A stretch of 64,000 nt of DNA from Chalara sp. BL73 (taxonomy: Eukaryota > Ascomycota > Leotiomycetes > Helotiales), in NCBI GenBank assembly GCA_918026815.1, contig CAKJVC010000154.1, positions 310,001 to 374,000 of the forward strand, given 5' to 3'. The first letter of the stretch is position 1; the number at the start of each line of letters is the position of its first letter. The notes beneath the pieces are model-generated. The model did no database searches and was not told where the DNA came from. It saw only the letters and a list, made by a program, of their open reading frames with translations. Below, one piece after another: positions 45,319 to 57,985 of the stretch. The translations under genes and the position numbers were made by a program.

Positions 45319-47305
45319 ATGGCAACAACCGCATGTCTGCCCGGCCTAGAAGCCTTGCTCACGGACCTCGGGCTGGGACCCATCCCGTCCTTCGCAGCAG
45401 CAGATGTCCTAAACCACCCCATTGATATATATCATTCTTATCTCGCCGCAAACTTCCATAATCTTGTTGAGTGTGATCCAGATATCGTATATGAATCCAT
45501 CCTCCCTGCCAATACGACAGGCAACGGGGATTTGGACATCGTACTGCCGAGGCTGAAGCTGCCAGGTGCCAGCCCCAAAGAGCTAGCAGAGAAGCTTCTC
45601 TACCAGGCGTGTTACTTTCTTCAGTTTCCTTTGATTCGAGTCAACATACAGACACTAACGCACATTTTCTCTTCAGATTCGACCTCTTTCCCTCTTCCTC
45701 CTTCCATTTAAGGACGGCATCCACATTAGATTCTTTTTCAATCCAAAAGTACTCCCACGAATTCTCTTGCCTTATATCAATGACCGGAAAGCTACATATG
45801 GTGTTGATACATACCCCAGCCATCATGGTGTATCAGAGTCTAGACAAAAGAGGATCCTTGTCGAGTTTTCCTCCCCGAATATTGCAAGAGAATTCACGGC
45901 TACTCATTTACGAAGCACAATACTTGGCGCTTTTGTGGCAAATATATATGAGGCAATGGGCTGGGATGTAATCAGGGTCAATTACTTGGGAGACTGGGGA
46001 AAACATCTCGGGCTGCTTGGTTTGGGCTGGCAGAAATATGGTTCAGAACAGGGTCCAGATGTTGAAAAAGATTTGTTCCGATATATACACGACTTATATA
46101 TGAGGATGGAGAACGAGCTAGAACCCGAACAGGAAGCAAGAAAGAAAGCTCGAGAAGACGGGCAGGACGCAACTGATCTTGAAACCCATGGCTTGTTTGC
46201 GGAAAGAGACGCTACCTTTAAGCGGATGGAAGAGGGTGAGCCGGAGGCGATTGCGCTGTGGAAGAAACTCCGGGATATCACAGTCGAATACTATGTCGAA
46301 GCGTATGCGCGATTAAATATCAAATTCGATTCATACGCGGGCGAGTCTCAAGTTAGCCTCAACCCGGATGGAGTTGCGGAAGTCGAGGCGATTTTAAAAT
46401 TGAAAGGCATTTGTGAGGAGCAGGGTGGGGCCTGGGTTATTGACTATAACACACATGGCGCAAAGTTGGGCACTGCCAACCTTCGCAACCGGAATGGCTC
46501 CACAACATACTTGTTAAGAGATATTGCCACCGTTTTTGATCGGTTTAAAACATACTCGTTCGATAAGATGCTTTATGTGGTTGGTGAACAGGACGTGCAC
46601 TTTCGACAAGTTTTTAAAGCAATTGAGCTCATGGGTCATGGAGATATTGCGGAAAAATTGAAACATATCACGTTCTCCAGAGCAAGTGGTCCATCGTCCC
46701 ATTTGGGAACTACTCAATTGCTGGGCGATGTTCTAGACCAGTGTGAGACGAACATGCAAAAAGCGATAAACGCGAACTTGAATCAGTATCAAGTCGATGG
46801 CTGCAGTACCGATGCTAAGGTGACGGGAATAAACTCCTTAGTCGTCCAAGAGCTCTCTTCAAAAAAGGCCCTCAGCAATGTTCTTGGCTTCAGTCTAATG
46901 ACCGAATTGCATGGCGAGACAGGTCCGGTCCTGCAAATTTGTTACGCAAGGCTCCGCTCAGCCATTGCGAATATCGGGGCACCCCCGACGCTGGAAGAAA
47001 TCCCTCTCATAGACTACTCCTCGCTCTGGGAAGCACCGTGGTGTGAGCTCCTCCGACTAATGGCCCGATACCCGGATGTTATCAGTTCTGCATTTAAATC
47101 ACTGGAGCCTGCAACAATAATTTCCTACCTCTTCTGCGTTGTCGAGGAGTTGACTAGCTGTCTCGATGAGGTTGACGAAGATCAGTCTGAGGGGGAAGGC
47201 TCCAATGCTGGGTTGAAGTATGCCGCTCGGGCTTTTCTATTCCAGAATGTCAGACAGGTACTGGAAAACGGGATGAACCTCCTTGGTTTACTCCCGCCTG
47301 AATGA
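45319..47305 (+). CDS. Arginyl-tRNA synthetase paralogue with altered HIGH and KMSKS signatures, 2 exons
   Basis: Exons 45319-45606 and 45677-47305 give 638 residues, a normal ArgRS length. The intron would be GC-AG (GCGTGT...CTTCAG); no GT donor keeps the frame, so this joint is the weak point. The class I core is clear: VEFSSPNIAREF (157-168), NYLGDWGKHLGLL, AGESQVS, TTYLLRDIATV, HFRQVFKAIELMG, HGETGPVLQICYARLRS and the end VLENGMNLLGLLPPE. The HIGH element reads TATH (170-173) where yeast ArgRS has HAGH, and the KMSKS-like loop reads GPSSHLG (434-440), without the basic and Met residues of the usual loop. Charging of tRNA-Arg is therefore doubtful. It lies beside transposon relics and is probably a second, diverged copy. 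Confidence 0.8.
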
Positions 47306-50300
47306 GTGAGCTAAGCTTTTTCAATTTAATGTGAAATTGATTTGCCCTCGAGGTATAGCTTCGACTTCAACGCCTTTTTGCAAGTGGGGTCCTCGGCCAG
47401 TTTCTCACAACTTGTAACTGATATATAAGTGCTAAGGCAGGTTACATAATCTATATATTGAATTCTGCGCTTAGTATGACTTGACTTTCATGTAAGTGTG
47501 TGTTTGCCGTTTTTCTTTTCAGAAGCGCCGCAAACAGGTGTGATTTGCAATTCAAATCGAGAATGATTGGCCTCAATTCTGCTGTGTTGAAAGAGTCAAT
47601 GGGGGTTTTCTTTTCCAGATGGAGTGCCTATAAACTAGAGGCGAAAAAGAATTGCACACATTATGACTATTTGACTAGTTCCGAGGCCAGTTTTTGTGGA
47701 GAAAAGAATGTATTATGTCAACACCGAGTATCCCCTTCTCCAGGTTCTTTCACACCAAAACATCCAACCTGTACTCGTACAATTAAAAAAAAGGCCTTTC
47801 AACTTCTGTTCCCCTGAATCTCTACGGAGCTTCTGCTCCCGCTTGCAAGCAGCACAAAGAGCCAAAGCCAGACTCCCTAAATATCCAAACACCGGAATTC
47901 ATATGTACAGTCAGGGTATTGTTACAGGTATATGTACGTCAATTGCAAACAACCACCAGGCAAGGGAAACTGGGTGCGAAATCAAATTTGGTAGGGTATG
48001 ATCCGAATTGGAAGCATCGAAGTATTGAAAGTAGGAGATAGGGGAAAGCCGGTAGTTGGTGTGATCGAACGATTGTGAATGGCCTTTGGTGATTGGGATT
48101 AAGGAAAATGTGTTGGTTCTTTGACTCTAATCGTGATTGTTTTGGAAAAGGAAGTTGAGTGTCAAGTGATCCCATTTGTCATTGAGAGTCGGTGTCAATG
48201 GTTGATTTGATAAGGTTGGATATTGCTGAAGTAGGGCCATGTTGAAGATACGCAGTCACTTAGGTTGCTTGTGTACGGGACATGATTGGCAGCGAAGAGT
48301 ACCACATGTTAAGCAAGAGTCCGAAAGCATTGTCATGCCGCTGGCGCCGCAGCAACACTGGATTTTGTTATTAGCCAAATTTGTCATTTAACCTTAAGCG
48401 GAGCTTCGGAGCACCTACACAGGACCACACCCACACCACGGTTGCTACAGCAGACTTCTTCTTTGAACTCTTTCCCTTTTTAGGCGCCTATTAGTTGTAA
48501 GTGATTGGCCGATGTGCCGAGCTAGTTTACTTACCATAAGAAAATAAATGAAAGAAGGAGACGCGCTGAGAGCGAGTGAATGAAGTTCACATATTCGGGC
48601 TAAGCCAAAAGGACACTAGTCTACATTACATAATGCACTTCATCGGTATTTTCCATAAGCTAACTTAGCTTCCTGAAGATCTTACAATAGCCAAGGTGTC
48701 ACGGCTCCAATACAAGGATTGTTTACAAGGGGTCAGAACATACCATTTTGATTGACTTTGTCCCTCAATTCATATTTTTTACATATTATCACTATTACAC
48801 TCATGGCTACAACACATCAATCATGCCATGGCCATGGCGTACGCATTCAAGCTATTGTACTCTTTGAAATGAAGGTTCCACATACTATAATTACCGAAAC
48901 AACGAGCATATCTACTTCTCAGATCCATGTCAGTCGCTTGATGAGCACGTGATCTATGCGCTAAGTGCTCTCTTGAGCTCAGCATGTCCCGTTTTTGGGG
49001 AGGGTTTGCTGCTCCGAAGGAAACTGTTCAATAAAACGATACCAAGGATGCTAATAGAATGCGCGGCTTATTGTACAATACGCGAATCATAAAGGCGTTG
49101 CGCTTCATGCTTCCTTCTGATACCAACCTGCATTTCTCCCACCTATATATCTGCTCCCCTCCTCTCATAGTATTCGCTCAACGAAACTTTCGCCCAGCTT
49201 ATCCACCAACCAGCCACAGTTGTTAGCGTTAGTGCAGCCCTGAAACGAGGAACGTAGTGCAAGGGTTTAACTTTGGCGCAGACAAAAACTGGGCTGATAG
49301 GGAATGCCAAGATCTTTTGTCACTAGTCAAGTCAAGAGCTTGACCCTTTTGCCCCACCGCTGCCGGCTCGTGCAAGAAGGCGAAATGGGCCTTAAAAGAG
49401 TTTTACAAGGAGCCGCAAGAGTTCACAGCCATTCAGAAGCTGCAACCCTAGTGGGCCCAGTTTTTCCCTTTACTTGTATTTAGGGGGAGGTAGTCTGACG
49501 ACACCATAACCACCGCCAAGCCTCCCCCCCATAAACGGCTATCTGTCATGTCCCGTGCTCCGAAGCATACATGACCTACATTAGCGGAGCTCTCTGTGCA
49601 GCGTTTTATATAAGAACTATTATCACAATGCGGATAATCCTGCTTATTTCTGGCATTATTATTTCATCCATTAAGTCACAATCGACGATTAAGACCTGTA
49701 GTAAAATCGACTACTTCACTATTTCACGCGATAGCTCGGCAGCAAAATTCTATCCCAATTATACATTCGCAAATGCCACGGCCAGCCCTGAGGTCGTTGT
49801 CAAAGCGAGCTTTAAGAATCTCGGGAGCGGTGGGTTGACAAGTGATCGATAGGGAGATTTAGAGGCATGGGTGCCGCCGAGGAAGGATGCGAGGGTCGAT
49901 TCTATGGACGTAGTTGATGAATGAGGAGGATTGGAGTATATTGTGATTTGAGGGAAGCATCGTACGTAACGGAGTATTGAGTCATGGAAACAACATTTTA
50001 GCATGAGTCATTTGCAAGCGTTTGCTTTGGGAATGATATCAAAATACAACCTCTAACCTCTCGGCGTTGTCAATGACATCCTCTATCAAAAGTCTATCAA
50101 TTGCGAAAGTGTTTAGTACATCATCCAACCAGCTTTTAGCTTCTAAATATTGCGCAATTATTCTCCACATATCACATTTCCATCCACTAAATAATACCTT
50201 TCTCACTTGTAATGACCTCTTTCATTCGATGCATGTCACCCTCCACCTACTGATCCACAGTCTTATATTAGTACCAGCTACAAACCAATAAACAAGCATG

Positions 50301-50797
50301 AACTTTGTTGCAAATCGTCTCATTTTCCAAGCCATAAACAATTCTTCAACCAACACTTGCCACCTACAAATACTATCGCAATACACGTATCTCCTATCAT
50401 CTACCCTGCCGAATATATACCTATAACAATCCAGCAGCGCCGTTATCCGAAACGACAGAATATGATTTTATCAAACATAAAAACATCCATCAAGATATGC
50501 CAAACTTTTGGCAACATGAGAAATACCATTTATCCCACGTGGCCTGATGATCGCGTTACATCTCAAACCACGCCGTAACATCCAGCATGCGATCCGACCA
50601 CTCCAAGATTCGCATGCGGCGCAGGGGGGGTAACAAACATCCGATATGCAGGCCCGCGGCGCATGAATTCTTATGGATAGATAGATAGATGGAAACACGT
50701 CTCTTAAATCACAACATGTTTCTAGATAATCAGACCAAGTGGATGTTTAATTTCTGTTAATTTTTTTATTAAAGACCGCAGTGGCTCCCCAACTCAA
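47306..50797. other. Long gene-poor region
   Basis: No chain of exons found. The only stretch worth naming is the small ORF at 49628-49852, listed separately. Region 50040-50740 is AT-rich, with a short GATA microsatellite at about 50678-50690. Confidence 0.45.
49628..49852 (+). CDS. Possible small secreted protein
   Basis: 74 codons from an ATG at 49628. The first 18 residues (MRIILLISGIIISSIKSQ) look like a signal peptide, followed by a short mature part with one Cys and a possible N-glycosylation site (NYTF, NAT). No homologue recognised. A chance ORF is quite possible. Confidence 0.3.
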   Translation: MRIILLISGIIISSIKSQSTIKTCSKIDYFTISRDSSAAKFYPNYTFANATASPEVVVKASFKNLGSGGLTSDR

Positions 50798-53018
50798 ATG
50801 TCCGGAACGGAAGCGGTAACCAAACCTGATATCGAGCTTCAACCCGTCGTTGTTGTCGACAACGCGATCAAGTCGGAAAGCCATGCGCCGCCCGCCGAAA
50901 CCCCTGGCGAAAGCACCGCATCACCAGCTCCGCGGTACCTGGCGGGATGGAGGCTCTACTTGGTAATTTTGGGGTGAGCATTTCAGGCACATGTTTAACG
51001 GTGATACACGCGGGCTGATATGTTTGCGCCAGGCTGTGTACGAGCCTTCTCTTGTCTACCCTGGAAACCACCATCGTGAGCACGTCGCTGGTGTCGATCA
51101 CGAACGCGCTTCAGGGGTTTGAGAATAGGGATTGGGTGGTTACTTCTTATCTTTTGACTTATACCGGTACGTTTCTCCTCGAGGAAAATATTTCTGTAAG
51201 CTAATGTATCGACAGGATTTCTCGTTATTTACGCCAAGTTTAGCGATATCTTTGGGTCTAAATTCATGATCCTCCTTGCCCTTATGATCTTTACTGTCTT
51301 TTCCATCGCGTGCGGTTTGGCGAATGGCATGACAGAGCTGTGGGTATTGTAACACCGCCCGGAGCTGTTGCTAATCAGATCAGCATCATATTTAGAGCCT
51401 TACAAGGCGTTGGAGGATCCGGTATCTACTCCATGGTTTCGGTCATCGTTGCTACAATCGTATCTCCGACAAAATTCGCCAAGTACATGGCAATTATCTC
51501 ATCTGTCTTTGCCGTATCCAGCGTCCTGGGACCGATTTTGGGAGGAGTTATCAATGAAAAGTCGACCTGGAGATGGGTCTTCCTGCTGAAGTATGCAGCC
51601 ACTTATTACCTCGTTGGTGTATTCTAACCTGGATAGTCCTCCACCAGCAGCTGTTGCTACGGCTTTAATCGTCTTCTTGCTTCCATCTTCTTCCCCAAAC
51701 CATGAGTACTCTTTGTGGATGCGATTTCGCCACCGCTTCACACGCACAGCATTTCGCCGGCTCGACCTCCTCGGTGCGTCTCTCATGCTTGTAGCCTCCA
51801 TCCTTCTAGTATTTGCCCTAGAAGAAGCCGAAACTCGATATCCCTGGAAAAGTGCAACTATCCTCTCGACCCTAATAATTGGTATCGTGTCGTGGTTCGC
51901 ATTTGTTCAATACGAAGTCTACATAGAGCGGAAAAAGAAAGAACAAGAGCCTATCTTTCCCATGCGGTTGCTAAAAAGCCGAGTCATGACAGGCATGCTG
52001 CTGTAATCATCCCTTCTTAATTTAATTCAAATAATGCTGAGCAGTTTACAGAAACGGATTCTTGACTGGATTTCCTTTCATGTCCGTCGTGGTCAATATC
52101 CCGCAGCGCTTCCAGGCGGTCAATGGCTCCTCCCCTACAGCAGCTGGTGTTCTTCTCCTTCCTCTACTTCTCTCCGCGCCGGTTGCATCAGGTATCACCG
52201 GATATCTAGGCACAAGCCTAAGAATCCCGCCTGTCTATATCACCATTCTTGGATCATGTCGTATGTAATCTGATATCCGCATCCCTCAATAGAAATTCCT
52301 AAAGAAAGGGAAGAAGGGAGGAAAGAACTATATGCTAACTTGAAATAGTACAATTTCTTGGTGTTGGCCTGATGTGCTCCCTGTCCCCGACAGACCTCCG
52401 CATCCAGAAACAGCAATACGCGTACGAGGTCATCATGGGTTTTGGCTTCGGCTTCGTGCTCACCTCACTACTAACATTAATTCCCCTCGTCGTGAGTAAA
52501 AAAGACATGCCAGTGGTTATTGGCGCTGTGACTCAAGGTGTGTTTCATTTTATCAATTTAGCATTCTCAGCAGTGGCTCTGAAAGCTATATCGCTCGGTT
52601 TCTGAGAGTTCCTTCCTATCCTGAAGTCTTGATTGTTGAGATTGCTCTCAAGCTCTTAACTCTTAATAAATTCACTCTAATTATGGTGCTAACTACTGGC
52701 ATAGTGCGTGTCCTTGGCGGCACCATCGGCCTTGCAATAGGCACCGTGGTCCTAAATTCGTTCTTGAAGAACGACCTGAGGAAGAAACTGAGCGAGGGGC
52801 AGATGGCAGGCGTCGGACAAAGCTTGAGCGCGATTGGAGGGTTGACGGACGAGCAGCAGAGGTTTGTGAGACAGGCGTTTGGGAAGGCGTACGCGAGGCA
52901 GATGTGGGTTGTGCTGGGGTTCAGTGGATTGGTGGTTGTAAGTAGTTTGCTGATCTGGGAGAGGAAACCTCGAAGGCTGGAAATTACTGAGGAAGGTGCC
53001 ATTTCTGAGCCAGCTTGA
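50798..53018 (+). CDS. MFS transporter, DHA2 (14-TM) type, 8 exons
   Basis: Exons 50798-50973, 51033-51166, 51216-51339, 51384-51590, 51637-52002, 52052-52260, 52349-52537 and 52705-53018 give 572 residues. DHA2 features are LSTLETTIVSTSLVSIT in TM1 (motif D1-like), SYLLTYTGFLVIYAKFSDIFGSK with loop 2-3, LIIFRALQGVGGSGIYS (TM4), the antiporter motif C region VSSVLGPILGGVI in TM5, and WRWVFLLN after it. The C-terminal half has GFPFMSVVVNIPQRFQ and RVLGGTIGLAIGTVV. Each joint was chosen to restore these motifs, and all phases agree. Intron 7 is 168 bp, the others 43-88 bp. These proteins export drugs, toxins or siderophore-like compounds. No biosynthetic core gene is adjacent. Confidence 0.9.
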
Positions 53019-53821
53019 TTGCGCCAGGAATAGTCAAAACTGATAGACATAATGTTTACTTCAGTAAAATGATGGATGTTGTTTCCGTAAGCATGAAATC
53101 GTGAATCAAGATGTATGTTGCTCCGCTGGCCAATACGTATAACCTCTTGAGCATGGGGTCATCCAGAAAATGAAACTTGTTCGAAGTACGGGATGCTGAG
53201 TTGAGGAATTTCTCGCTTTTATAAGGTTAACACCTTGCAGACTTGACACAACGGAATTCAGACGTTAAGATACAAATTTATATTGTACATCAAGCGACCT
53301 CCATGATTAGTTGTAGATGCATTTAGTTCCAGTCTCTGTGTTAATGTGTCACATCGAGGACTATTTGGATTGAAGAGCTCTTGTGGGGTGTGTAACCATG
53401 TACTTATTACTCAGAACTTCATAAATATGATTCACAAAAGTGCAAAATATACTGTTTGTTGTCAAAGTATCCATTCTGGATGATTTATCAAAAAATTGTA
53501 CATTCAAACTAGTGGAAACCCGTACCTCGCCTTACAATAATATAAACGCAATCTAGCGTTCAGTTGGTGCTGTCAGGTCTACCAGATCATGGTTAATGTA
53601 TTAGATAATTTCATACATTGAATTATGTTCAAAACAAACCGATCTCACCTTTGAAATAAAGGTGAAGACAAGTTCATACTGATAAGTGAGGGACGACAGC
53701 CTCAGGCCCCAGACCCGCGCCACAGCTCCGCTTTGAGCCACTCAAAGGAAAACGCCCGCTTATTGGTTCAGGATCCAAACCGCACCGCCACAGCACAATC
53801 ACAGAGCAATCACGACCCACA
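53019..53821. other. Intergenic between DHA2 transporter and NEDD8 genes
   Basis: No gene recognised. The last about 100 bp (CACAATCACAGAGC repeats) are probably the NEDD8 promoter and leader. Confidence 0.4.
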
Positions 53822-54031
53822 ATGAACTTTAGGCGGCTGTTCTGTGGGTGCTTCCCAGCTCGCAGGCATCCTCCACCACAACGACACGAACCAAACCCAA
53901 CGGCCATCCCTCTGCGATCCATCCTCACGAACCCCCTCACCGAAGAAGAAATCCTCGCCCAGCACGATGCTAATAAAAGTACGTACGCTAACTGGGAAAG
54001 AGATCGAGCTCGATATCGAGCGAACCTATAA
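53822..54031 (+). CDS. Possible overlapping upstream ORF on the NEDD8 transcript
   Basis: 69 codons from an ATG in good context (acccacaATGa), in a different frame from NEDD8. Its last 65 bases overlap the first NEDD8 exon, and it stops two bases before the exon's end. The product would start MNFRRLFCGCF, with a palmitoylation-like Cys pair, and end in a charged helix ([14 protein letters not shown]). It could be a real dual-coding peptide or a translational control uORF. Confidence 0.4.
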   Translation: MNFRRLFCGCFPARRHPPPQRHEPNPTAIPLRSILTNPLTEEEILAQHDANKSTYANWERDRARYRANL

Positions 54032-54421
54032 GGTATTTTATTGCCCCTCCCGCTGCCCTCATTTTGGTGAGATGGAGGGCTGATTGATTAAAAAAAAAAG
54101 GTCTCCCAGATCAAGGAGAAGGTCGAGGAGAAAGAGGGTATCCCCCCCGTGCAGCAGCGTCTTATCTTTGGCGGCAAGCAAATGTATGTTTCCTTTTTTC
54201 CCCCTTTTCTTCTTGCTCGATTTTGGAGGGCACTATTACCCCACTACCCCGCCATGCCTCAAAACCTCCCATCGACGGCCTGCGATCTACGAAACTTCGG
54301 AGCTGGGGAGGAGAGACGATGCTGACGGGTGAGCAGGGCCGACGAGAAGACAGCGGAAGAGTACGATCTCGAGGCGGGAAACACCCTGCATCTCGTCCTC
54401 GCCCTGCGCGGCGGTTCTTAA
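53967..54421 (+). CDS. rub1: NEDD8/Rub1 ubiquitin-like modifier, 3 exons
   Basis: Exons 53967-54032, 54101-54183 and 54337-54421 give 77 residues. The sequence begins [18 protein letters not shown] and has [11 protein letters not shown], the lysine equivalent to K48 in GGKQM, and [11 protein letters not shown] at the end. A single Ser follows Gly75-Gly76, so the precursor needs C-terminal trimming by a Yuh1/DEN1-type hydrolase. Ala at the position of ubiquitin Arg72 (LALRGG) is the NEDD8 hallmark. It is conjugated to cullins and activates SCF ligases; an F-box gene lies elsewhere in this window. The gene is convergent with Elongin A. Confidence 0.95.
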
Positions 54422-55074
54422 TGGCCCCTTTTCGCTGTTGCCTACCCTCATCTTCCCCTCCCATCTTCGAAATCAACAAATTTACCTCACGCGGGCGCAT
54501 CTTCTTCGATCTTCGGTCTGCAATCTGCACTCGTTTCGAACCTCAGCCTACGATACGATGCTATAAGATGCTCTTCAGTCTCGATCTTGATTTGGAAACG
54601 TTCTACAATGGTATATCGGTCGGATTTCATAGATAGGGGAATTTGATGGATGGGGCAAAACAGAACGAATCTCTTGATTGCGGTTTCCTGGTCCTTTTTA
54701 AATTGCAGTGTTCGATGGTTTTCATAGCATGGCGGCGCATGATCTCTAGATCCGGGGCGTTTCTCTGATACACATGGCATTTTTTTCGACGATAGATATT
54801 CGCTGGAGGCTTAACTGATGTTCATACCTCGCCTCTTTCCGATCTTCAATGATCTGGAGGGATGCGGGTGGAATGCTGGGCTGGATAACTTAGAATCGAA
54901 GGCTTGCTATCTCCATACTGAGTATTTTATGTGAAGTCACGATGAAAAGGAAGCAGTAAATGGTTAAAGTCGCTCATTTCATTTATCTCGCTTTGGAGTC
55001 CTATAATAACTCCTCCCAAATGCTCCCCCAAACGCCGTGCCAATTTCATAAAATACATGTAATAGTAAGTTCAT
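54422..55074. other. Intergenic between convergent NEDD8 and Elongin A genes
   Basis: Holds the two 3' regions; nothing else seen. Confidence 0.5.
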
Positions 55075-56452
55075 TTATCCAACGCGAGGCCTCTTGACCT
55101 TGCGGTTGAAGACGTCAACTGGCGCTCGCTTCTTCATGATGATCGTTGGTGCCGGTGAAGGGCTGCCACTCCTCTTCACATCGGTTGCCGGCGCAGATAG
55201 TGATGCTGTTGGCGAAGAGCCCCTTGGTCTTGGTGCAGATTTTGGTTTGCTGAGCATTGAGGAAATGATATCTGAGGGCTGGGCCGGTGCGGCGGATGTA
55301 GAATATTGTGAGGCGGGACGTGGTTTATTGAGAGAAGAAGATGTAGCTGTTGGGCGCTGGCTTGATGAAGATGGTGCTGGTCTAAATTGAGTCTTTGCTT
55401 GGCCAGGCCGAGATGTCGTGGAAGGATATGGTTTGGAAGATGCACTTGTTGAGAATTTTGAGGTTGCTGAGCCTGTAGTGGGAAGTGGTGCAGGTATAGG
55501 TTGCTCATCGAAGAGATCATCTTCATCAGACTCTTCTTCATCTGATGAACAGACCACTGTTTGGCCTGGAGCAGGTACAGTCTTCCTCATCGTCAATGCT
55601 CTCAGCCTCGCCTCTCTATCTTCTAGTGATGGCCCAGCCGCTGGTAGCTTGCCCACAATATTCGTTCGAGTCTTTGACAGAATTCGCACTGGCCCAACTT
55701 GCTCAGTTGGTCGTGCAGCTCTCCTGTATTCATCTACCAGTCCAGGAGGTGCAAACTGGACCTTTCCAAGCTGCTGCGAAAACTTGTTGACAGGACGAGA
55801 TAGGCGCTTGATATGGCTCATCTCCTTAGCTTCCCGTCTTGCCTTGTCCATGACCCCCTTTCCGGTGGTTGTCTTCGTTTTGCTGCCCAGTCCCCATGTC
55901 AAGCTACTACTATCTTTGGTCCTGCCCCATCCGCCCTCACTCTTCTGTGCCGTAAGAATACCGTCTCTTCCCACCATGCGTGACTCCTTCTTAAGCTTCG
56001 GCAGTTGTTTCAGATCTAGCACCTTGCTGACTTTCGTGGCCTTCTGATTCTTGATCCCTGCCAACGTCTGCCGCAGCATCTCCTGCGACTTCGCGATCTC
56101 CCTCGCCTGCTGCCGCTTGTATTTCTCGTAAACCTGATACCATCCTGTTGGGTTCCGAGGCACGTAGTTCTTCTTGTGCCAATCTGGGATGTCGCGGGCG
56201 ATGAAGGCCCTCCAGAGCTCTTCAGTTTCGCCTTGGATTTGAGGTGAGTTTTGCTCGATGAGATGGAGTTGAGCTGGTGACCTTATTGTTTTGAGAACAT
56301 CCCTACATTGCGAGTATGCTAGGTCGCCGACATCGCCAATGCCTTGTATTTAATTAGCTTTGAATGCGCTTTAGAGCCATGGAGCGCAACTTACTGCTGA
56401 TATTTTTTACGCAAGCTTTTGTAGCTAGGGTCTGCAAAGATGAGGGGCCCAT
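55075..56452 (-). CDS. ELA1: Elongin A (RNA polymerase II elongation factor SIII subunit), 2 exons
   Basis: Exons 56452-56395 and 56342-55075 give 441 residues. The N-terminal Elongin A domain reads SLQTLATKAC, then IGDVGDLAY, LKTIRSPAQLHLIEQNSPQI, ETEELWRAFIARDIPDW and WYQVYEKYKR. The first exon of 19 codons and a 52-bp intron are needed to complete it. This domain holds the BC-box that binds Elongin C and a cullin. The rest is long, basic and disordered, rich in Ser, Pro and Thr, with an acidic cluster (SSDEEESDEDD) and a basic C-terminus (KVKRPRVG) that could be a nuclear signal. Expected in the nucleus, in transcription elongation and ubiquitination of stalled polymerase. Confidence 0.92.
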
Positions 56453-57985
56453 GGTTGAAAATATTCAAAGAAGGAGGGGAATAGATAATTGAGATTCTTT
56501 GAAATTCGGCGGACAGATTCGAGGTCCTGTGGACAAGTTTGGGATGTGGTGGTACAGATTGTGGCTGCGAAACGCAGAATGGGAATGTGCGATGATTATA
56601 TGATTTGGTTAGCTCCCGCTCCTAACATAGGCAAGTGCTGGTGTTGATTGAGACGATCATTATGGTTTGAACTGGTGAAATTAGTTAAAGTACAAGTAGC
56701 TCAAGTAAAGGTGAATGGATGCGACTGCAGCCAGACGGACAGAACAAGCAATGTGGGGGGCGGCGCGGTCAGCCCGCTAGTGGCCGTGTCGTCTATTTTG
56801 GGATTCATCTTCATCTTTGTTTGCTCTCAATCCACCTTAATTGAACGCTGGAAATACACGGCTACCTTCCTTTATCATGCCGCCATTCATTTTGATTTGG
56901 TATTGTACAGTATAATTCTTGGCAAGTGGCAAAAATTATCTGTCTAGCCAGGCCAACAACTTTTTTGTTGTAAAAGGTACTTTTGAACCTGACAATATTT
57001 TTATGGTTCTCTCACTTGATGATCAAGCAAGGTGGCTTCGTACTGTTATTACCGCTGCTGGAAGCCTCGGAAGTGGTCTGTAAATTTACAAAGATCGCCT
57101 TTTGCTTCTTCGCAACGACTCATTATCTTTGGAGAAGTTCAAATTTCAGTACACTGAAGGCCTGTCTACCTATAAGTGTGCCGCATTATGGCAACCTCTT
57201 CGGTAACCTCAATTAGGAAAGTATCAATTTTGGGGCTTGGCTTTATGGATAGTTTCATAGCTGAACTTAGCTAATCGGAATCACGTATATGTAGATACAT
57301 TCAGCTGAAGTTGCTACATTCGTACCATTCTTTTCGGTTCTAGCTTTCCTTTCTTTCAAGATTCGGAATTTCCATTACTAAAGCTTTCCGATACCTCAAG
57401 CATTCTGTCGAAGTCCTTTTCGGCCCACAAAAAAGTCTATTTTATTATCGAGTTGCGCAGTGACCGAAATAGTTTCCTCAAGTAGTCAGGGCTTTGTAGA
57501 TGGAGGCACAGGTCTTCCAGATGGGTAGAATCATCTTTGATTATCTCAGACTTCACTTCATTGAATTCAGGAGCGTTGAAGCCTCGCAAACAGAGGAGGT
57601 AGCAGCAGAAGGAACAGCCTCTGGTTCAAATCATGGGGAGGCCAATCTGGTAGACAGTGACATTCCTACTTCTGAGCGAAACATAGTCTACATAGATCGA
57701 CGTCCTTACATGATTTACGGCTAAAGCAGCCAGTACCTCCATCTATATTGCAGTGGCATCTATCGCAAAATCGGTTGTACCGAGGAATTGCATCAGATAC
57801 TCCATAGGAAAAAGCAAGAAGCGAGAAGGTTTCCTCATTAATCCAAAGGAGAACTTTATAAAGAAGAATCAGGAGAGTTGTCCTACAGGATTTATGTCGC
57901 AGTTAAAGAGCAACCAACTGAATAATTCTAGACCCGCGCTCTGAATACTCCGTCAACCCTGATTGAAAACGTAGTTTTTGGAGAG
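56453..57985. other. Intergenic with an unassigned eroded ORF chain
   Basis: On the plus strand from about 57395 to 57724 one frame is open except for TGA and TAG codons at about 57460-57500, ending in a 74-codon ORF at 57500 (MEAQVFQMGRII...). It may be a decayed gene, but I recognise no family. Nothing else seen. Confidence 0.35.

Noticed and set aside
50357..50578. Plus-strand 73-codon ORF before the DHA2 transporter
   Set aside because: AT-rich, no motif, no start context; likely leader or intergenic sequence.
55094..56047. Plus-strand ORFs over Elongin A
   Set aside because: Antisense to a clearly identified gene with a complete domain.
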